Of a DNA stretch of 64,000 nt, positions 5,955 through 14,753 are shown in pieces (position 1 is the stretch's first letter; the number at the start of each line of letters is the position of its first letter). A model generated the notes under the pieces. It saw nothing but the letters and a program-made list of their open reading frames with translations, was not told the origin of the DNA and searched no databases. This stretch comes from Petrocella sp024636985 (GTDB taxonomy: Bacteria > Bacillota > Clostridia > Lachnospirales > Vallitaleaceae). The DNA is taken from assembly GCA_024636985.1 (NCBI GenBank), contig JAGXFY010000071.1:1-64000 (forward strand), read 5' to 3'. The translations under genes were made by a program, and so were the position numbers.

Positions 5955-7592
5955 ATGAAAGAAAAAATAGACTATGATAAATTTAAACATTTAATTGCCT
6001 CAATACTCTACCAAGACGAACTGGATGATACCGTTTTGTCAGACATAGTAGAGCGTGCCCTTGTGTCTGAAAGTATGGAAAGTATAGTCCTTGATCTGTG
6101 GAAAATCAGGGAAACGATGATGAAGATGAGTAAAGGAGACATTTCTTTTGAAATCGTTGGTTCAGGGCCGATTTTTGAGGCCATCTCACAGCTACTTACT
6201 AAATTAAAATACTTAAATACTCAAATGGAAGCTTTATCTGAAGGCGATTTTTCCCAAGATACAGACTATTTCGGAGCGTTTTCTAGTGCGTTTTTGTTGA
6301 TGAAGGAAAGGCTTTTTGAGGATATGGAAGCCCTAGAACGGGCTAGGCTTGTGGAACAAGAGTTGAAACGTCATTTTAGAACAATTTTTCATATGATACC
6401 GGAACCTACAGTGATTACAACCTTAGATGACTTTCGGGTATTGGACTACAACAATGCCTATTTGAGTACGAGTGGTTATACAGTAGAGGATATAGAAGCT
6501 TTAACCGATGAAAGCATCCATGTTTATACCAATGATCTTGAAAAAAGAAATATTATTAAGACAATGCTGCATGAACAGGGTTACTGTGAAAACATTGAAG
6601 TGAAATTCAAATCAAAAAATGATAGAATTCGAGTTGGTTTGGTTTCGGCGAGACTCTATATGGTGGAAGATGTTGTGATGGTGGTTCATGTCATTCGGGA
6701 TATAACCCTTCTAAAGGCTTATGAAAGATCGATTAAAGACAGAGAAACGCAGTTGGAGCTCATATTCGAAAATTCGCCTATCGGCATCATACAATATAAC
6801 CCTGAAGGGTTGATATTAAACATCAATCAGCACTTTTGCAATTTGATAGATGCAACAAGGGAACAGTTGTTAAATCTTAATATGCTGGAGCTTCCGGATG
6901 AAAACCTAGCACAAGTGATTAAAAAATCCTTGACAGGAAATACAGCTTTATATGAAGATATGTACAAGTCATCTATAACCGGTAAGGAAGTGTATGTGCG
7001 GGCGACCTTTGCTCCGGTATTTGATGAGTCCGGGGTCATGACAGGTGGTATTGGTATTGTTGAAGATTATACTGAGAGAAAAGCAATGGAAGAAGAGATA
7101 AGAAGACTATCGGTTACAGACAAATTAACACAGCTCTATAACCGTCTAAAAATTGATGAAGTACTGGAAATGGAACTTGAGAGGGCTCAGAGAACCCAGT
7201 GGCCTTTTGGAGTTATATTGCTTGATATCGACCATTTTAAACACGTTAATGATAACTTCGGTCATCAGATTGGAGACAAAACACTCTATGATTTATCAAG
7301 GTTGATGGAGAAAAGTGTAAGAGAAATTGATATATTAGGTCGTTGGGGTGGCGAAGAATTTATAATTATTGCGCCAAAAACAGATATCGAAGGTGTTTGT
7401 GTTTTGGCAGAAAAGCTAAGGAAGAAAATAGAAGCCTATGATTTCGATAAAATTGATAGGTTAACATGTAGCTTCGGTGTGGCTATATGGCAAGAAGATG
7501 AAGATCCTGCTACTGTAATTTCAAGGGTTGACAAAGCGCTGTATAAGGCAAAGTCAGAAGGACGTAATCGGGTAGCAAAAGTATTAAAATAA
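5955..7592 (+). CDS. Diguanylate cyclase with two PAS domains
   Basis: A 545-residue cytoplasmic protein predicted to make c-di-GMP from two GTP. The N-terminal ~125 residues are helical and of unknown role. Two PAS-like sensor domains follow (about 130-250 and 255-375), then a full GGDEF domain with the signature GGEEF at 465-469 and the product-inhibition site RxxD as REID at 456-459, five residues before it. No transmembrane segment is seen, so the signal is probably cytoplasmic. A frame starting at a TTG at 5934 exists, but AAGGTG correctly spaced before the ATG at 5955 decides the start. TATAAT at 5896-5901 could be its -10. It stands alone and ends at a bidirectional terminator. Confidence 0.88.
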   Translation: MKEKIDYDKFKHLIASILYQDELDDTVLSDIVERALVSESMESIVLDLWKIRETMMKMSKGDISFEIVGSGPIFEAISQLLTKLKYLNTQMEALSEGDFSQDTDYFGAFSSAFLLMKERLFEDMEALERARLVEQELKRHFRTIFHMIPEPTVITTLDDFRVLDYNNAYLSTSGYTVEDIEALTDESIHVYTNDLEKRNIIKTMLHEQGYCENIEVKFKSKNDRIRVGLVSARLYMVEDVVMVVHVIRDITLLKAYERSIKDRETQLELIFENSPIGIIQYNPEGLILNINQHFCNLIDATREQLLNLNMLELPDENLAQVIKKSLTGNTALYEDMYKSSITGKEVYVRATFAPVFDESGVMTGGIGIVEDYTERKAMEEEIRRLSVTDKLTQLYNRLKIDEVLEMELERAQRTQWPFGVILLDIDHFKHVNDNFGHQIGDKTLYDLSRLMEKSVREIDILGRWGGEEFIIIAPKTDIEGVCVLAEKLRKKIEAYDFDKIDRLTCSFGVAIWQEDEDPATVISRVDKALYKAKSEGRNRVAKVLK

Positions 7593-7620
7593 TGAACTTC
7601 AATAGATTAAAATAGAAAAA

Positions 7621-7664
7621 AACACAAAAAAAGAAAAGGTTTGGGGCCTTTTCTTTTTTGTGTT
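7621..7664. terminator. Bidirectional terminator between convergent genes
   Basis: A nearly perfect inverted repeat (arms 7621-7639 and 7647-7664) has GC-rich pairs at the loop and A/T-rich outer arms. It therefore supplies a T-tract in both directions, and it lies between the plus-strand cyclase and the minus-strand membrane protein. Confidence 0.85.
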
Positions 7665-7700
7665 CTCATCTTGGGAGAGATTATTCACTGCTTAGATGTA

Positions 7701-8546
7701 CTAAAATATAGCGAGCACGATAAAGGAACATATGGATATCGCACCGGCCGGTGGGTCAATGTGGGTGTCGTTGTGGCTGTTGAAGACTAGGGCAAAGACT
7801 TCTCCAACAATCATGGACAAGATACCAAAAGCCATACCGATGTAAGGATCGCCAGAGGAAACCGCAGCAAGGCCTGCAACCATGGTGATATGATGTGTCC
7901 CGGGAACAGGCAATCCCATTTCGGCAAAGATCAATGAGGCAGCACTAATGGTAAAGCCGATTGCGGCTATATTTAATGCTATGGCCATGTTGGATACAAC
8001 TAATCCTAAGCCGGCCGCAAGAATGAGCATGAACAGAAAGAATTTACCTTCCGGAAAGTAGTGTCTAACATCACCTTTTGAACCATCGAAAGTTCCGATG
8101 AGTCCGGTTTTGCCAAAAACAAGTCTAACAATGAGTCCGGAAATAACGACTGTAAGTGCGATGGTGTCTGTTTGAACAGCTAATACTGAAGAAAGTAAGT
8201 AATTGATTGCATAGCCTAAGGAACCGAAAATCCCACCTACCAATAATACTGTAGGGTCACCTAGACCAAACATGGGTGCTACGATGTCGGTGCCGTTGGC
8301 ATCACCCATAAGCTTTTTCTTATTGGCAGCAAAAGCAACAGCGGCAACACCACCGGCAAAAGCGATATGGGGACCTAAATAGCTGCCAAAAGCGATGTCG
8401 TTAAGAATGGTGGCTTCCCCACCGGCCAATATTGTACCGATGCCCACAAGTCCGGTAAAACCTACAAAGATGAAGGCTCCCAAAGCCCCTATGGTGGCTG
8501 CAAATACGCCGCCGCCAAAACTAATTAATAAATGTAACAGTGTCAT
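7701..8546 (-). CDS. Multi-pass membrane protein of unknown function
   Basis: A 281-residue, very hydrophobic, glycine- and alanine-rich protein with about eight predicted membrane segments and short loops. I do not recognise the family with confidence; it has no ATPase, PTS or known transporter motif. Polar loop motifs that might be functional are LGDPTVL, GLPVPGTHHITMVAG and the C-terminal SHNDTHIDPPAGA, suggesting a permease or channel. Ribosome site AAGGAG is followed by tandem ATG codons; the second (8546) has the better spacing (6 against 3), and a longer frame to 8585 lacks a ribosome site. It is divergent from a DeoR-family regulator at 8947, which may control it. Confidence 0.6.
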   Translation of the reverse strand: MTLLHLLISFGGGVFAATIGALGAFIFVGFTGLVGIGTILAGGEATILNDIAFGSYLGPHIAFAGGVAAVAFAANKKKLMGDANGTDIVAPMFGLGDPTVLLVGGIFGSLGYAINYLLSSVLAVQTDTIALTVVISGLIVRLVFGKTGLIGTFDGSKGDVRHYFPEGKFFLFMLILAAGLGLVVSNMAIALNIAAIGFTISAASLIFAEMGLPVPGTHHITMVAGLAAVSSGDPYIGMAFGILSMIVGEVFALVFNSHNDTHIDPPAGAISICSFIVLAIF

Positions 8547-8946
8547 CATAATCTCCTTTGTTTCTTTATTTTCATCGGTCGTCAAGTTGAATGTTTTTCC
8601 CTCCTCTCTTAATAATGTATCAACTTGTACCGATAAATTCGTATATAAATTTCATGAATAAATATAATGTACTATGCTTTGATATATATATTATATATAA
8701 TTTGAATAAATGTCAATATCTTTTTAATATAATGTTCATATAAATTGAATGTTAATGATCGAATATATTGATATTTGATAAAATTATTAGTGATAAATCA
8801 AGCATTCAAAGCGTCCAAATTCTAATGTTACTAAGAATTGATGATTGATGATCTTCTATCCGTATCTTGAATTGATGACAAAATGATTATGAAAAAAAGA
8901 AAGTAAATGTTATAATAAGAGAGGAAATAAACATCTAGGAGGAGTT
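8547..8946. other. AT-rich divergent intergenic region
   Basis: 400 bases, extremely AT-rich around 8640-8760, holding the divergent control regions of the membrane-protein gene and the deoR-type gene. TATAAT at 8911-8916, shortly before the AGGAGG of the regulator, is a plausible -10, but its -35 is poor. No RNA gene, strong hairpin or small coding frame could be supported. This is the natural place for operators of the DeoR-type protein. Confidence 0.4.
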
Positions 8947-9837
8947 ATGGATCAAATTGAACGACGCCAAGATATTATGAAAGAAATTAAAAAAAATGGT
9001 GCTGTCAAGGTAAAAGAACTGGCAAAAGCCTATAGCGTTGGAGAGGCCACAATCCGAAGAGATTTAAAACAGTTGGCTGATGAGGATCGGCTGGTTGTCA
9101 CCTATGGTGGTGCTTATTTACGTGAGATTCCAAATGATATTGCTTATAAGAATAGGGTACAATGGGTCAATAAGAACCCAGCAGCCAAATATCCCGGAGA
9201 GAGCAACAGTAATCATAGGTGTAGGTTACAACATTCGACAATGATCAAAGGGCAGGGCCAAGAACAAGTGATTCGTGAAATCATTATAGAAGATAGTATA
9301 CTAAAAGATCGTTATAATAAGATTGTTGGTGAAGCTTATAACTATATTCAGGATGGTGATACCATTGCCGTTGGGAATGGCACCTTATCGGCACTTTTAC
9401 TTCAAAAAATAGATTCCAAACTACGAATCAACCTCATCACACCTTCACTGACCAATGCTTTGATTGCATCGGATAAGCCTTTTATCAAAATACATGTACC
9501 GGGGGGCATATTAGATAATGACAACAAGATCTTAACAGGAAGCCAGATGGAGCTGTTTATAAGACAATTCAATATTGACAAGGTCTTTGTTGAGCCGGAA
9601 GGTATATCAAAAACAGAAGGCATTACCTTTAGTGACTATGAAGAATTAAAAGCAACCAGCTTGATGATTGAGCAAGGCAAAACAAAGATTTTACTGGTAG
9701 AAAGTTCTAAGATGAATACCTCATCATTTGCAAAACTGGAGCAGTGGCAATCCTTTGATAGCCTGATTACGGATACGAAGCCAGATGATGAGCATTGTAA
9801 GTTCCTTGATATTCAAGGTATTAAGCTGATTTGTTAA
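8947..9837 (+). CDS. DeoR/GlpR-family transcriptional regulator
   Basis: A 296-residue regulator. Residues 1-58 form the DeoR winged helix (RRQDIMKEIKKNGAVKVKELAKAY, then GEATIRRDLKQLADE). The C-terminal half is the DeoRC sensor, which in this family binds a phosphorylated sugar or related metabolite (DGDTIAVGNGTLS near 137-149, EGISKTEGITFSDYEELKATSLMI later). About residues 76-120 are unusual: the stretch with NPAAKYPGESNSN and HRCRLQHSTMIKG is longer and more polar than the linker normally seen. It may be an insertion or a locally shifted frame. AGGAGG precedes the ATG. Divergence from the unknown membrane protein and the galE cluster downstream suggest carbohydrate control, which is inference. 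Confidence 0.82.
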   Translation: MDQIERRQDIMKEIKKNGAVKVKELAKAYSVGEATIRRDLKQLADEDRLVVTYGGAYLREIPNDIAYKNRVQWVNKNPAAKYPGESNSNHRCRLQHSTMIKGQGQEQVIREIIIEDSILKDRYNKIVGEAYNYIQDGDTIAVGNGTLSALLLQKIDSKLRINLITPSLTNALIASDKPFIKIHVPGGILDNDNKILTGSQMELFIRQFNIDKVFVEPEGISKTEGITFSDYEELKATSLMIEQGKTKILLVESSKMNTSSFAKLEQWQSFDSLITDTKPDDEHCKFLDIQGIKLIC

Positions 9838-9865
9838 TGACTAAAAGTCATGAGGAGGTTATAAA

Positions 9866-10882
9866 ATGACAGTATTGGTTACAGGTGGTGCAGGATATAT
9901 TGGAAGTCATACTTTGATTGAACTTTTGGAGGCATCCTTGGATGTTGTGGTGGTGGATAATTATATTAATAGTAAGCCGCAAGCATTAAATAGGGTCAAA
10001 GGTATAACGGGTAAAGACTTTACTTTTTATGAAGTGGATCTCTTAGATGAAGAAGGGTTGGAAAAGGTATTTAAAAAGCATGATATTGAAGCCGTCATTC
10101 ACTTTGCCGGATTAAAGGCAGTTGGAGAATCCGTTGCCTTACCTTTAACCTATTATCATAATAATATAACCGGTTCTTTAATACTTTTTAAGCTCATGGA
10201 TAAGTATAATGTCAAGAAATTGGTCTTCAGTTCATCTGCAACCGTTTATGGATTAAATAACGTCTCTCCCCTTGTAGAAGATTTGCCTCTGAGCACAACC
10301 AACCCATATGGCACAACAAAATGGATGATCGAGAAAATCTTACAAGATATATATCAGGCTGATTCAACATGGCAGATTGTATTGTTACGTTATTTTAATC
10401 CTATAGGTGCTCATGAAAGCGGTTTAATAGGAGAAGATCCAAATGGTGTACCCAACAATCTTATGCCTTATGTTACCCAAGTCGGTATTGGAAAAAGAGA
10501 TCAACTAGGTATATTTGGGAACGATTATGACACGGCGGATGGTACAGGCGTTCGTGATTATATTCATGTTGTGGACCTGGCAAAAGGCCACCTGAGTGCA
10601 TTAACCTATACAACAAAGCAAGAAGGTATTGAAGCCATTAACTTAGGAACAGGAAAAGGCCATAGTGTTTTGGAGGTCATTAAGACCTTTGAAAAAGCCA
10701 ATAATGTAAAGATTCCATATACCTTTCAAGAAAGACGTCCCGGAGACATTGGGACTTGTTATGCAGATGTGAGTAAGGCAAAAAAACTATTGAGTTGGGA
10801 AGCGAAAAGAAGTCTAGAAGATATGTGTAGAGACGCATGGCATTGGCAAAGTACGTGTCCGGAGGGTTATTTAAATGATTGA
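9866..10882 (+). CDS. galE: UDP-glucose 4-epimerase
   Basis: A 338-residue extended short-chain dehydrogenase interconverting UDP-glucose and UDP-galactose with bound NAD. GGAGYIG (residues 7-13) binds NAD, the SSSATVYG segment carries the catalytic serine/threonine, and the YxxxK pair is Y148/K152. Length matches the family. It starts 28 bases after the deoR-type gene with its own GAGG site and overlaps the next gene by eight bases, so galE, the PHP phosphatase and rfbB look like one surface-polysaccharide or sugar-nucleotide unit. A related epimerase specificity (for example UDP-GlcNAc) cannot be excluded by eye. Confidence 0.92.
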   Translation: MTVLVTGGAGYIGSHTLIELLEASLDVVVVDNYINSKPQALNRVKGITGKDFTFYEVDLLDEEGLEKVFKKHDIEAVIHFAGLKAVGESVALPLTYYHNNITGSLILFKLMDKYNVKKLVFSSSATVYGLNNVSPLVEDLPLSTTNPYGTTKWMIEKILQDIYQADSTWQIVLLRYFNPIGAHESGLIGEDPNGVPNNLMPYVTQVGIGKRDQLGIFGNDYDTADGTGVRDYIHVVDLAKGHLSALTYTTKQEGIEAINLGTGKGHSVLEVIKTFEKANNVKIPYTFQERRPGDIGTCYADVSKAKKLLSWEAKRSLEDMCRDAWHWQSTCPEGYLND

Positions 10883-11627
10883 CACGCACATACATATACT
10901 ACCGAATGTGGATGACGGTCCAGAAAGTATGTCGGAATCGATTGAAATGGCAAGGATGGCCATAGATGAAGGCATTACGGAAATGATTGTTACACCCCAC
11001 TATAAAAGACCGGGGTACGTAAATGAGAAAGTGCCGAATGCCTATGAGGCACTAAAAAATGAATTGGTAAAACAAGACTTGGATTTAAAACTGTATAGGG
11101 GTAATGAAATCTATTTGAGTGAAGATAATGTTATAGATTTACTGGAGAAAAAAGCGTATACCATGAATGATGGTCCTTATGTGCTGGTAGAATTACCTTT
11201 TCGTCACTATTTTCCTTTTCACGATGCACTATTGTATCAACTACAATTAAAAGGTTACAAAGTTATTCTAGCCCACGTGGAACGTTATGAGGTCTTCATC
11301 AATCAGCCGAATAAAATCAAAGAACTTATTGGTCAAAACATCTATATGCAGCTAACAGGCAGCGCTCTACTTAATAGGAAAACAAAGAAAATGGGACTGA
11401 GATGGATAAGAGCCGGTTGGGTCCATTTAATAAGCACCGATGCTCATGATAGTACAGGAAGAAAACCGTCCATGAAGGAGACTTACAATTGGGTGCTAAA
11501 AAAAGTCGGAAGCGAGATGGCAGAAATCCTTTTTGTATACAATCCTAGAGCGGTTATAAATGGGTATGATTTAGAAGTACCAAAGTCTGAGAATCTTAAA
11601 CTTAAACATTTCTGGCAATTGGATTAA
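10875..11627 (+). CDS. CpsB/YwqE-type PHP tyrosine-protein phosphatase
   Basis: A 250-residue metal-dependent phosphatase of the PHP superfamily. The N-terminal DTHIHILPNVDDGP is the typical CpsB/CapC opening (metal ligands H5, H7 and neighbours), followed by VTPHY, a GNEIYL segment, LAHVERY and STDAHD, which complete the metal site. In Gram-positive bacteria these enzymes dephosphorylate the tyrosine kinase that controls capsule or exopolysaccharide assembly. The partner kinase (CpsD/YwqD) is not in the window. It overlaps galE by eight bases and has GGAGGG before the ATG, so it is translationally linked to sugar-nucleotide genes, which fits the role. Confidence 0.88.
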   Translation: MIDTHIHILPNVDDGPESMSESIEMARMAIDEGITEMIVTPHYKRPGYVNEKVPNAYEALKNELVKQDLDLKLYRGNEIYLSEDNVIDLLEKKAYTMNDGPYVLVELPFRHYFPFHDALLYQLQLKGYKVILAHVERYEVFINQPNKIKELIGQNIYMQLTGSALLNRKTKKMGLRWIRAGWVHLISTDAHDSTGRKPSMKETYNWVLKKVGSEMAEILFVYNPRAVINGYDLEVPKSENLKLKHFWQLD

Positions 11628-11643
11628 GGGGTGTGAAATATAT

Positions 11644-12639
11644 ATGAAATGGTTATTGGTAACAGGTGGTTCAGGATTCATAGGAAGTAATTATATCGAA
11701 TACGTCTTAGAGCATGATAAGGATACGGCTATTATTAATTATGACTTGTTAACGTATGCAGGTAATAAAGCCAACTCTAAAAGTGTAGAAAATCACGAAA
11801 GGTATTTTTTTGTTCAAGGTGATATAGCAAATAAGAATCAAGTAAGGCAAGTTTTTGAGACCCATCCGATTGACAGAGTTGTGAATTTTGCAGCCGAAAC
11901 CCATGTGGATAACAGCATTGAAAATCCAAGTACTTTCATTAGAACAAATGTACTAGGCACACAAGTGATGCTTGAAGTAGCCCAAAATTACTGGATGATT
12001 GGTAGGGACGCGTTAGGTTATCCCATATATAAGAAAGGTGTCAAGTTTTTGCAGATTTCAACAGATGAGGTATATGGAACATTAGAGGATAATGGTAGCT
12101 TTACAGAAGCATCACCCTTAGAACCCAATAGCCCATATTCGGCAAGTAAAACCAGCGGCGATCTATTGGTTAGAGCCTATAACAAGACCTATCATTTGCC
12201 GGTCAACATAACGAGATGTTCAAATAACTATGGACCGAAGCAACATTCTGAAAAATTTATTCCGGCCATGATACTAAAAGCTCTAAATAATCAGAGTTTG
12301 ACACTCTATGGTGATGGCAAGCAAGTAAGAGACTGGATATATGTGGGTGATCATTGTAAAGCCATTCATTTGGTATTGGAAAAGGGTAAAGATGGGGAAG
12401 TGTATAATATAGGCGGGGATCAGGAGCGGCAAAATATTGAGATTGCAAAGCTTATATTATCGAGTATGAAAAAGGAAGATAGCTTAATTGAGCACATAAA
12501 GGATCGTTTGGGACATGATAGAAGGTATGCCATCAATCATCAGAAACTTACCAATGACTTGGGCTGGCAACCTAACTATGATTTTTATAAAGGTCTTGAG
12601 GAAACAGTTAGTTGGTATATAGCTCAAAAGCGAAAATAA
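11644..12639 (+). CDS. rfbB: dTDP-glucose 4,6-dehydratase
   Basis: A 331-residue extended short-chain dehydrogenase converting dTDP-glucose to the 4-keto-6-deoxy sugar, the second step of dTDP-rhamnose synthesis. GGSGFIG (8-14) binds NAD. ISTDEVYG carries the catalytic D141/E142 pair that distinguishes the dehydratase from epimerases, and Y165/K169 is the YxxxK pair. RCSNNYGP and GDGKQVRDWIYVGDH are also typical. The partners rfbA, rfbC and rfbD are absent here, so either they lie elsewhere or the product feeds another deoxy-sugar. It follows the PHP phosphatase by 16 bases. Confidence 0.9.
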   Translation: MKWLLVTGGSGFIGSNYIEYVLEHDKDTAIINYDLLTYAGNKANSKSVENHERYFFVQGDIANKNQVRQVFETHPIDRVVNFAAETHVDNSIENPSTFIRTNVLGTQVMLEVAQNYWMIGRDALGYPIYKKGVKFLQISTDEVYGTLEDNGSFTEASPLEPNSPYSASKTSGDLLVRAYNKTYHLPVNITRCSNNYGPKQHSEKFIPAMILKALNNQSLTLYGDGKQVRDWIYVGDHCKAIHLVLEKGKDGEVYNIGGDQERQNIEIAKLILSSMKKEDSLIEHIKDRLGHDRRYAINHQKLTNDLGWQPNYDFYKGLEETVSWYIAQKRK

Positions 12640-12736
12640 CCCATGACAAATAATGATATTTTTTTAGAACTATGGTAAAATGTCATTACATGATTGTTGC
12701 AGATAAATAAATAACAAATAATAGTGAGGTGACCCG

Positions 12737-13975
12737 ATGGGACGTCTAAGATCAATAGAATTGTATATTGCTATTGTTACAACCTTTACACTTGCAGTTT
12801 TAGCGATTGCAATAACCTTTATTCTCGTTACCTTATATGACATTCAGGATCGAACCATACTCATAGCAATGGCGATAGCTATAAACACGTTGCTTATGAT
12901 TATTTTTAATATATTGTTATCGGTGCGCTTCATGAAAGCAACGAAGGATTTGAAGCAAGACCTTATATTGAAGGAAATTCTCTATGATCTATTCCACCAG
13001 ACGTCACTTAAACATTCCATAGATGAAACTTGTGATTTGATACTCAAGGCAGCCATTAGAGCCATACCTTATGCCAAACGTGGTACGATTATGGATGTTA
13101 CAAGTCCCGATCTTGTACAATATAAAGCCTATGAAGGCTATAGTCTTGATCAACTCAATAGCATGCGACTGAATTTGAAAAATACTTACTTATATAAAGA
13201 GACACAAGGCAAGATGGACAGAACCATTATCATTCCGGACACGGTAACTTACATTAAGAAGCAAAATAAAGCAGCGTCTGTGGATCAGATTATTAAAGAA
13301 GACGAGGATACAATTCGGTCAACTGTATGTACACCCATCGTGGTTAATGGTAAGGTATTTGGCATGTTGAACGTTGACAGTTGTAAATATGATGCATTTT
13401 CTCAGAAAGAAGTCGATACCATCGAAATATTTGCCTATGAAGTCGGCAGGATGATTCGTTATACACAAGTTATGAATGAAAATATTTACTTGTCTAGATA
13501 TGATGATATGACCAAAATCTATAACAGAGGTTACTTTTATGAACTACATAAGAAGATGTACAGTAACCCGGCGATTAAAGATTATATTTTCATTGCCACG
13601 GATTTAAATAATCTTAAAGAAGTCAATGATACCTATGGACATGGTATTGGAGATCGTTTGATTCGACATTTTACTAAAAATGTTTCAAGTCTATTGACTG
13701 AAAATTGTATTTTTGGTCGCTATGGTGGTGATGAGTTTAATATATTATTACCACACTGGACGAAAAATGAAGCCTATGCATTGATTGAGAAGATTAATCA
13801 AAAGCTGGCAGATGATCCGATTAAGGCTGGTGAAGATGTGATTTTTGTTTCCTACAGCTATGGCGTTGTACAATGCCCTACTGATGAAAAAGATTATAAA
13901 GAACTTATTAAGTTAGCGGATCAAAGAATGTATGCACATAAAAGAGAAATGGAAGCTGAAAGGTTTGAATATTAA
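12737..13975 (+). CDS. Membrane-anchored GAF-GGDEF diguanylate cyclase
   Basis: A 412-residue protein with two N-terminal membrane helices (about 8-32 and 37-60), a GAF-like sensor (about 80-245, with TVCTPIVVNGKVFGMLNVDS) and a GGDEF domain with intact GGDEF at 330-334. It is predicted to make c-di-GMP at the membrane. The RxxD inhibitory site is not kept: the residues five before the signature are TENC. GAGGTGA before the ATG supports the start. It lies in tandem with a degenerate GGDEF protein 52 bases downstream, and the two may act together. Confidence 0.85.
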   Translation: MGRLRSIELYIAIVTTFTLAVLAIAITFILVTLYDIQDRTILIAMAIAINTLLMIIFNILLSVRFMKATKDLKQDLILKEILYDLFHQTSLKHSIDETCDLILKAAIRAIPYAKRGTIMDVTSPDLVQYKAYEGYSLDQLNSMRLNLKNTYLYKETQGKMDRTIIIPDTVTYIKKQNKAASVDQIIKEDEDTIRSTVCTPIVVNGKVFGMLNVDSCKYDAFSQKEVDTIEIFAYEVGRMIRYTQVMNENIYLSRYDDMTKIYNRGYFYELHKKMYSNPAIKDYIFIATDLNNLKEVNDTYGHGIGDRLIRHFTKNVSSLLTENCIFGRYGGDEFNILLPHWTKNEAYALIEKINQKLADDPIKAGEDVIFVSYSYGVVQCPTDEKDYKELIKLADQRMYAHKREMEAERFEY

Positions 13976-14027
13976 TACTTGGCACAGTAGTGGATACATC
14001 CTATAATTGAGTGAGAGGTGGCATATA

Positions 14028-14738
14028 ATGCGTTATTTACCGGAAAAAACAATTGAGTATCTTGAACACAATGGGTATGATGCCCAGAGGGACCATGATT
14101 GTTATCAGGCACTAAAGAACTATCTTAAAGATGAAGGACACAAAAAAAATCTTAAGGATTTTTCAAAGAATCTTTTGAACGATTATATGGCGCTGATTGG
14201 CATGATGGAGATTCGTATGGAAGAAATGTCTCTAATGTCAGAAACAGATGCTTTGACACAAGTATTCAATCCAATGAAAATACAAAATGTTATAGATCTT
14301 GAATGGTCAAGAGGAAAGCGGTACCATTCACCTTTATCCTTATTACTTTTTGAAATTGATGGGTGGCAAGAAATTATAGAAGCTCATGGCCGGGATATAG
14401 GTAATCAAATCCTTATAAAATTGGCAGAGATTATTAAAACCAATATTCGTACAACAGATGTGTTGGGACGCTGGTATGGCGAAGTCTTTATATTGGTTGT
14501 ACCTACAACAAATAATGTACAAGCAGAGTGGCTGGCTCAAAAACTTAGAAAAACCATTGAAAGAACAACCTTTGATACAGTTGGGAATATAACCTGCTCC
14601 TTCGGTGTGGCGGATAGAGATGCAGCCATGGATGTGGATGATTGGGTTGTAATCCTAGAAATGGCTCTTAAGAAGGCTAAAGAAAAAGGTCGTAATTTGG
14701 TGATCGACTATGAAACTATCATAAATGAAGATGAATGA
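14028..14738 (+). CDS. Degenerate GGDEF-domain protein, probably not a cyclase
   Basis: A 236-residue soluble protein. The N-terminal ~85 residues are helical with no recognised domain. Residues about 85-230 have the GGDEF fold pattern (DALTQVFNP, LLLFEIDGWQEI, NITCSFGVAD), but the signature is YGEVF at 150-154 and the metal-binding aspartate of the usual LDIDHFK motif is also changed. Catalysis is therefore unlikely. The inhibitory-site motif RxxD is retained as RTTD at 141-144, five residues before it, so the protein may bind c-di-GMP (inference). GAGAGGTGG before the ATG at 14028 decides the start over a TTG at 14007. Confidence 0.75.
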   Translation: MRYLPEKTIEYLEHNGYDAQRDHDCYQALKNYLKDEGHKKNLKDFSKNLLNDYMALIGMMEIRMEEMSLMSETDALTQVFNPMKIQNVIDLEWSRGKRYHSPLSLLLFEIDGWQEIIEAHGRDIGNQILIKLAEIIKTNIRTTDVLGRWYGEVFILVVPTTNNVQAEWLAQKLRKTIERTTFDTVGNITCSFGVADRDAAMDVDDWVVILEMALKKAKEKGRNLVIDYETIINEDE

Positions 14739-14753
14739 AATGGAGGTATTTGT

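Noticed and set aside
8395..8661. Plus-strand 88-codon frame overlapping the membrane protein gene
   Set aside because: Antisense to a hydrophobic coding sequence, proline/serine-rich composition typical of a shadow frame, no ribosome site.
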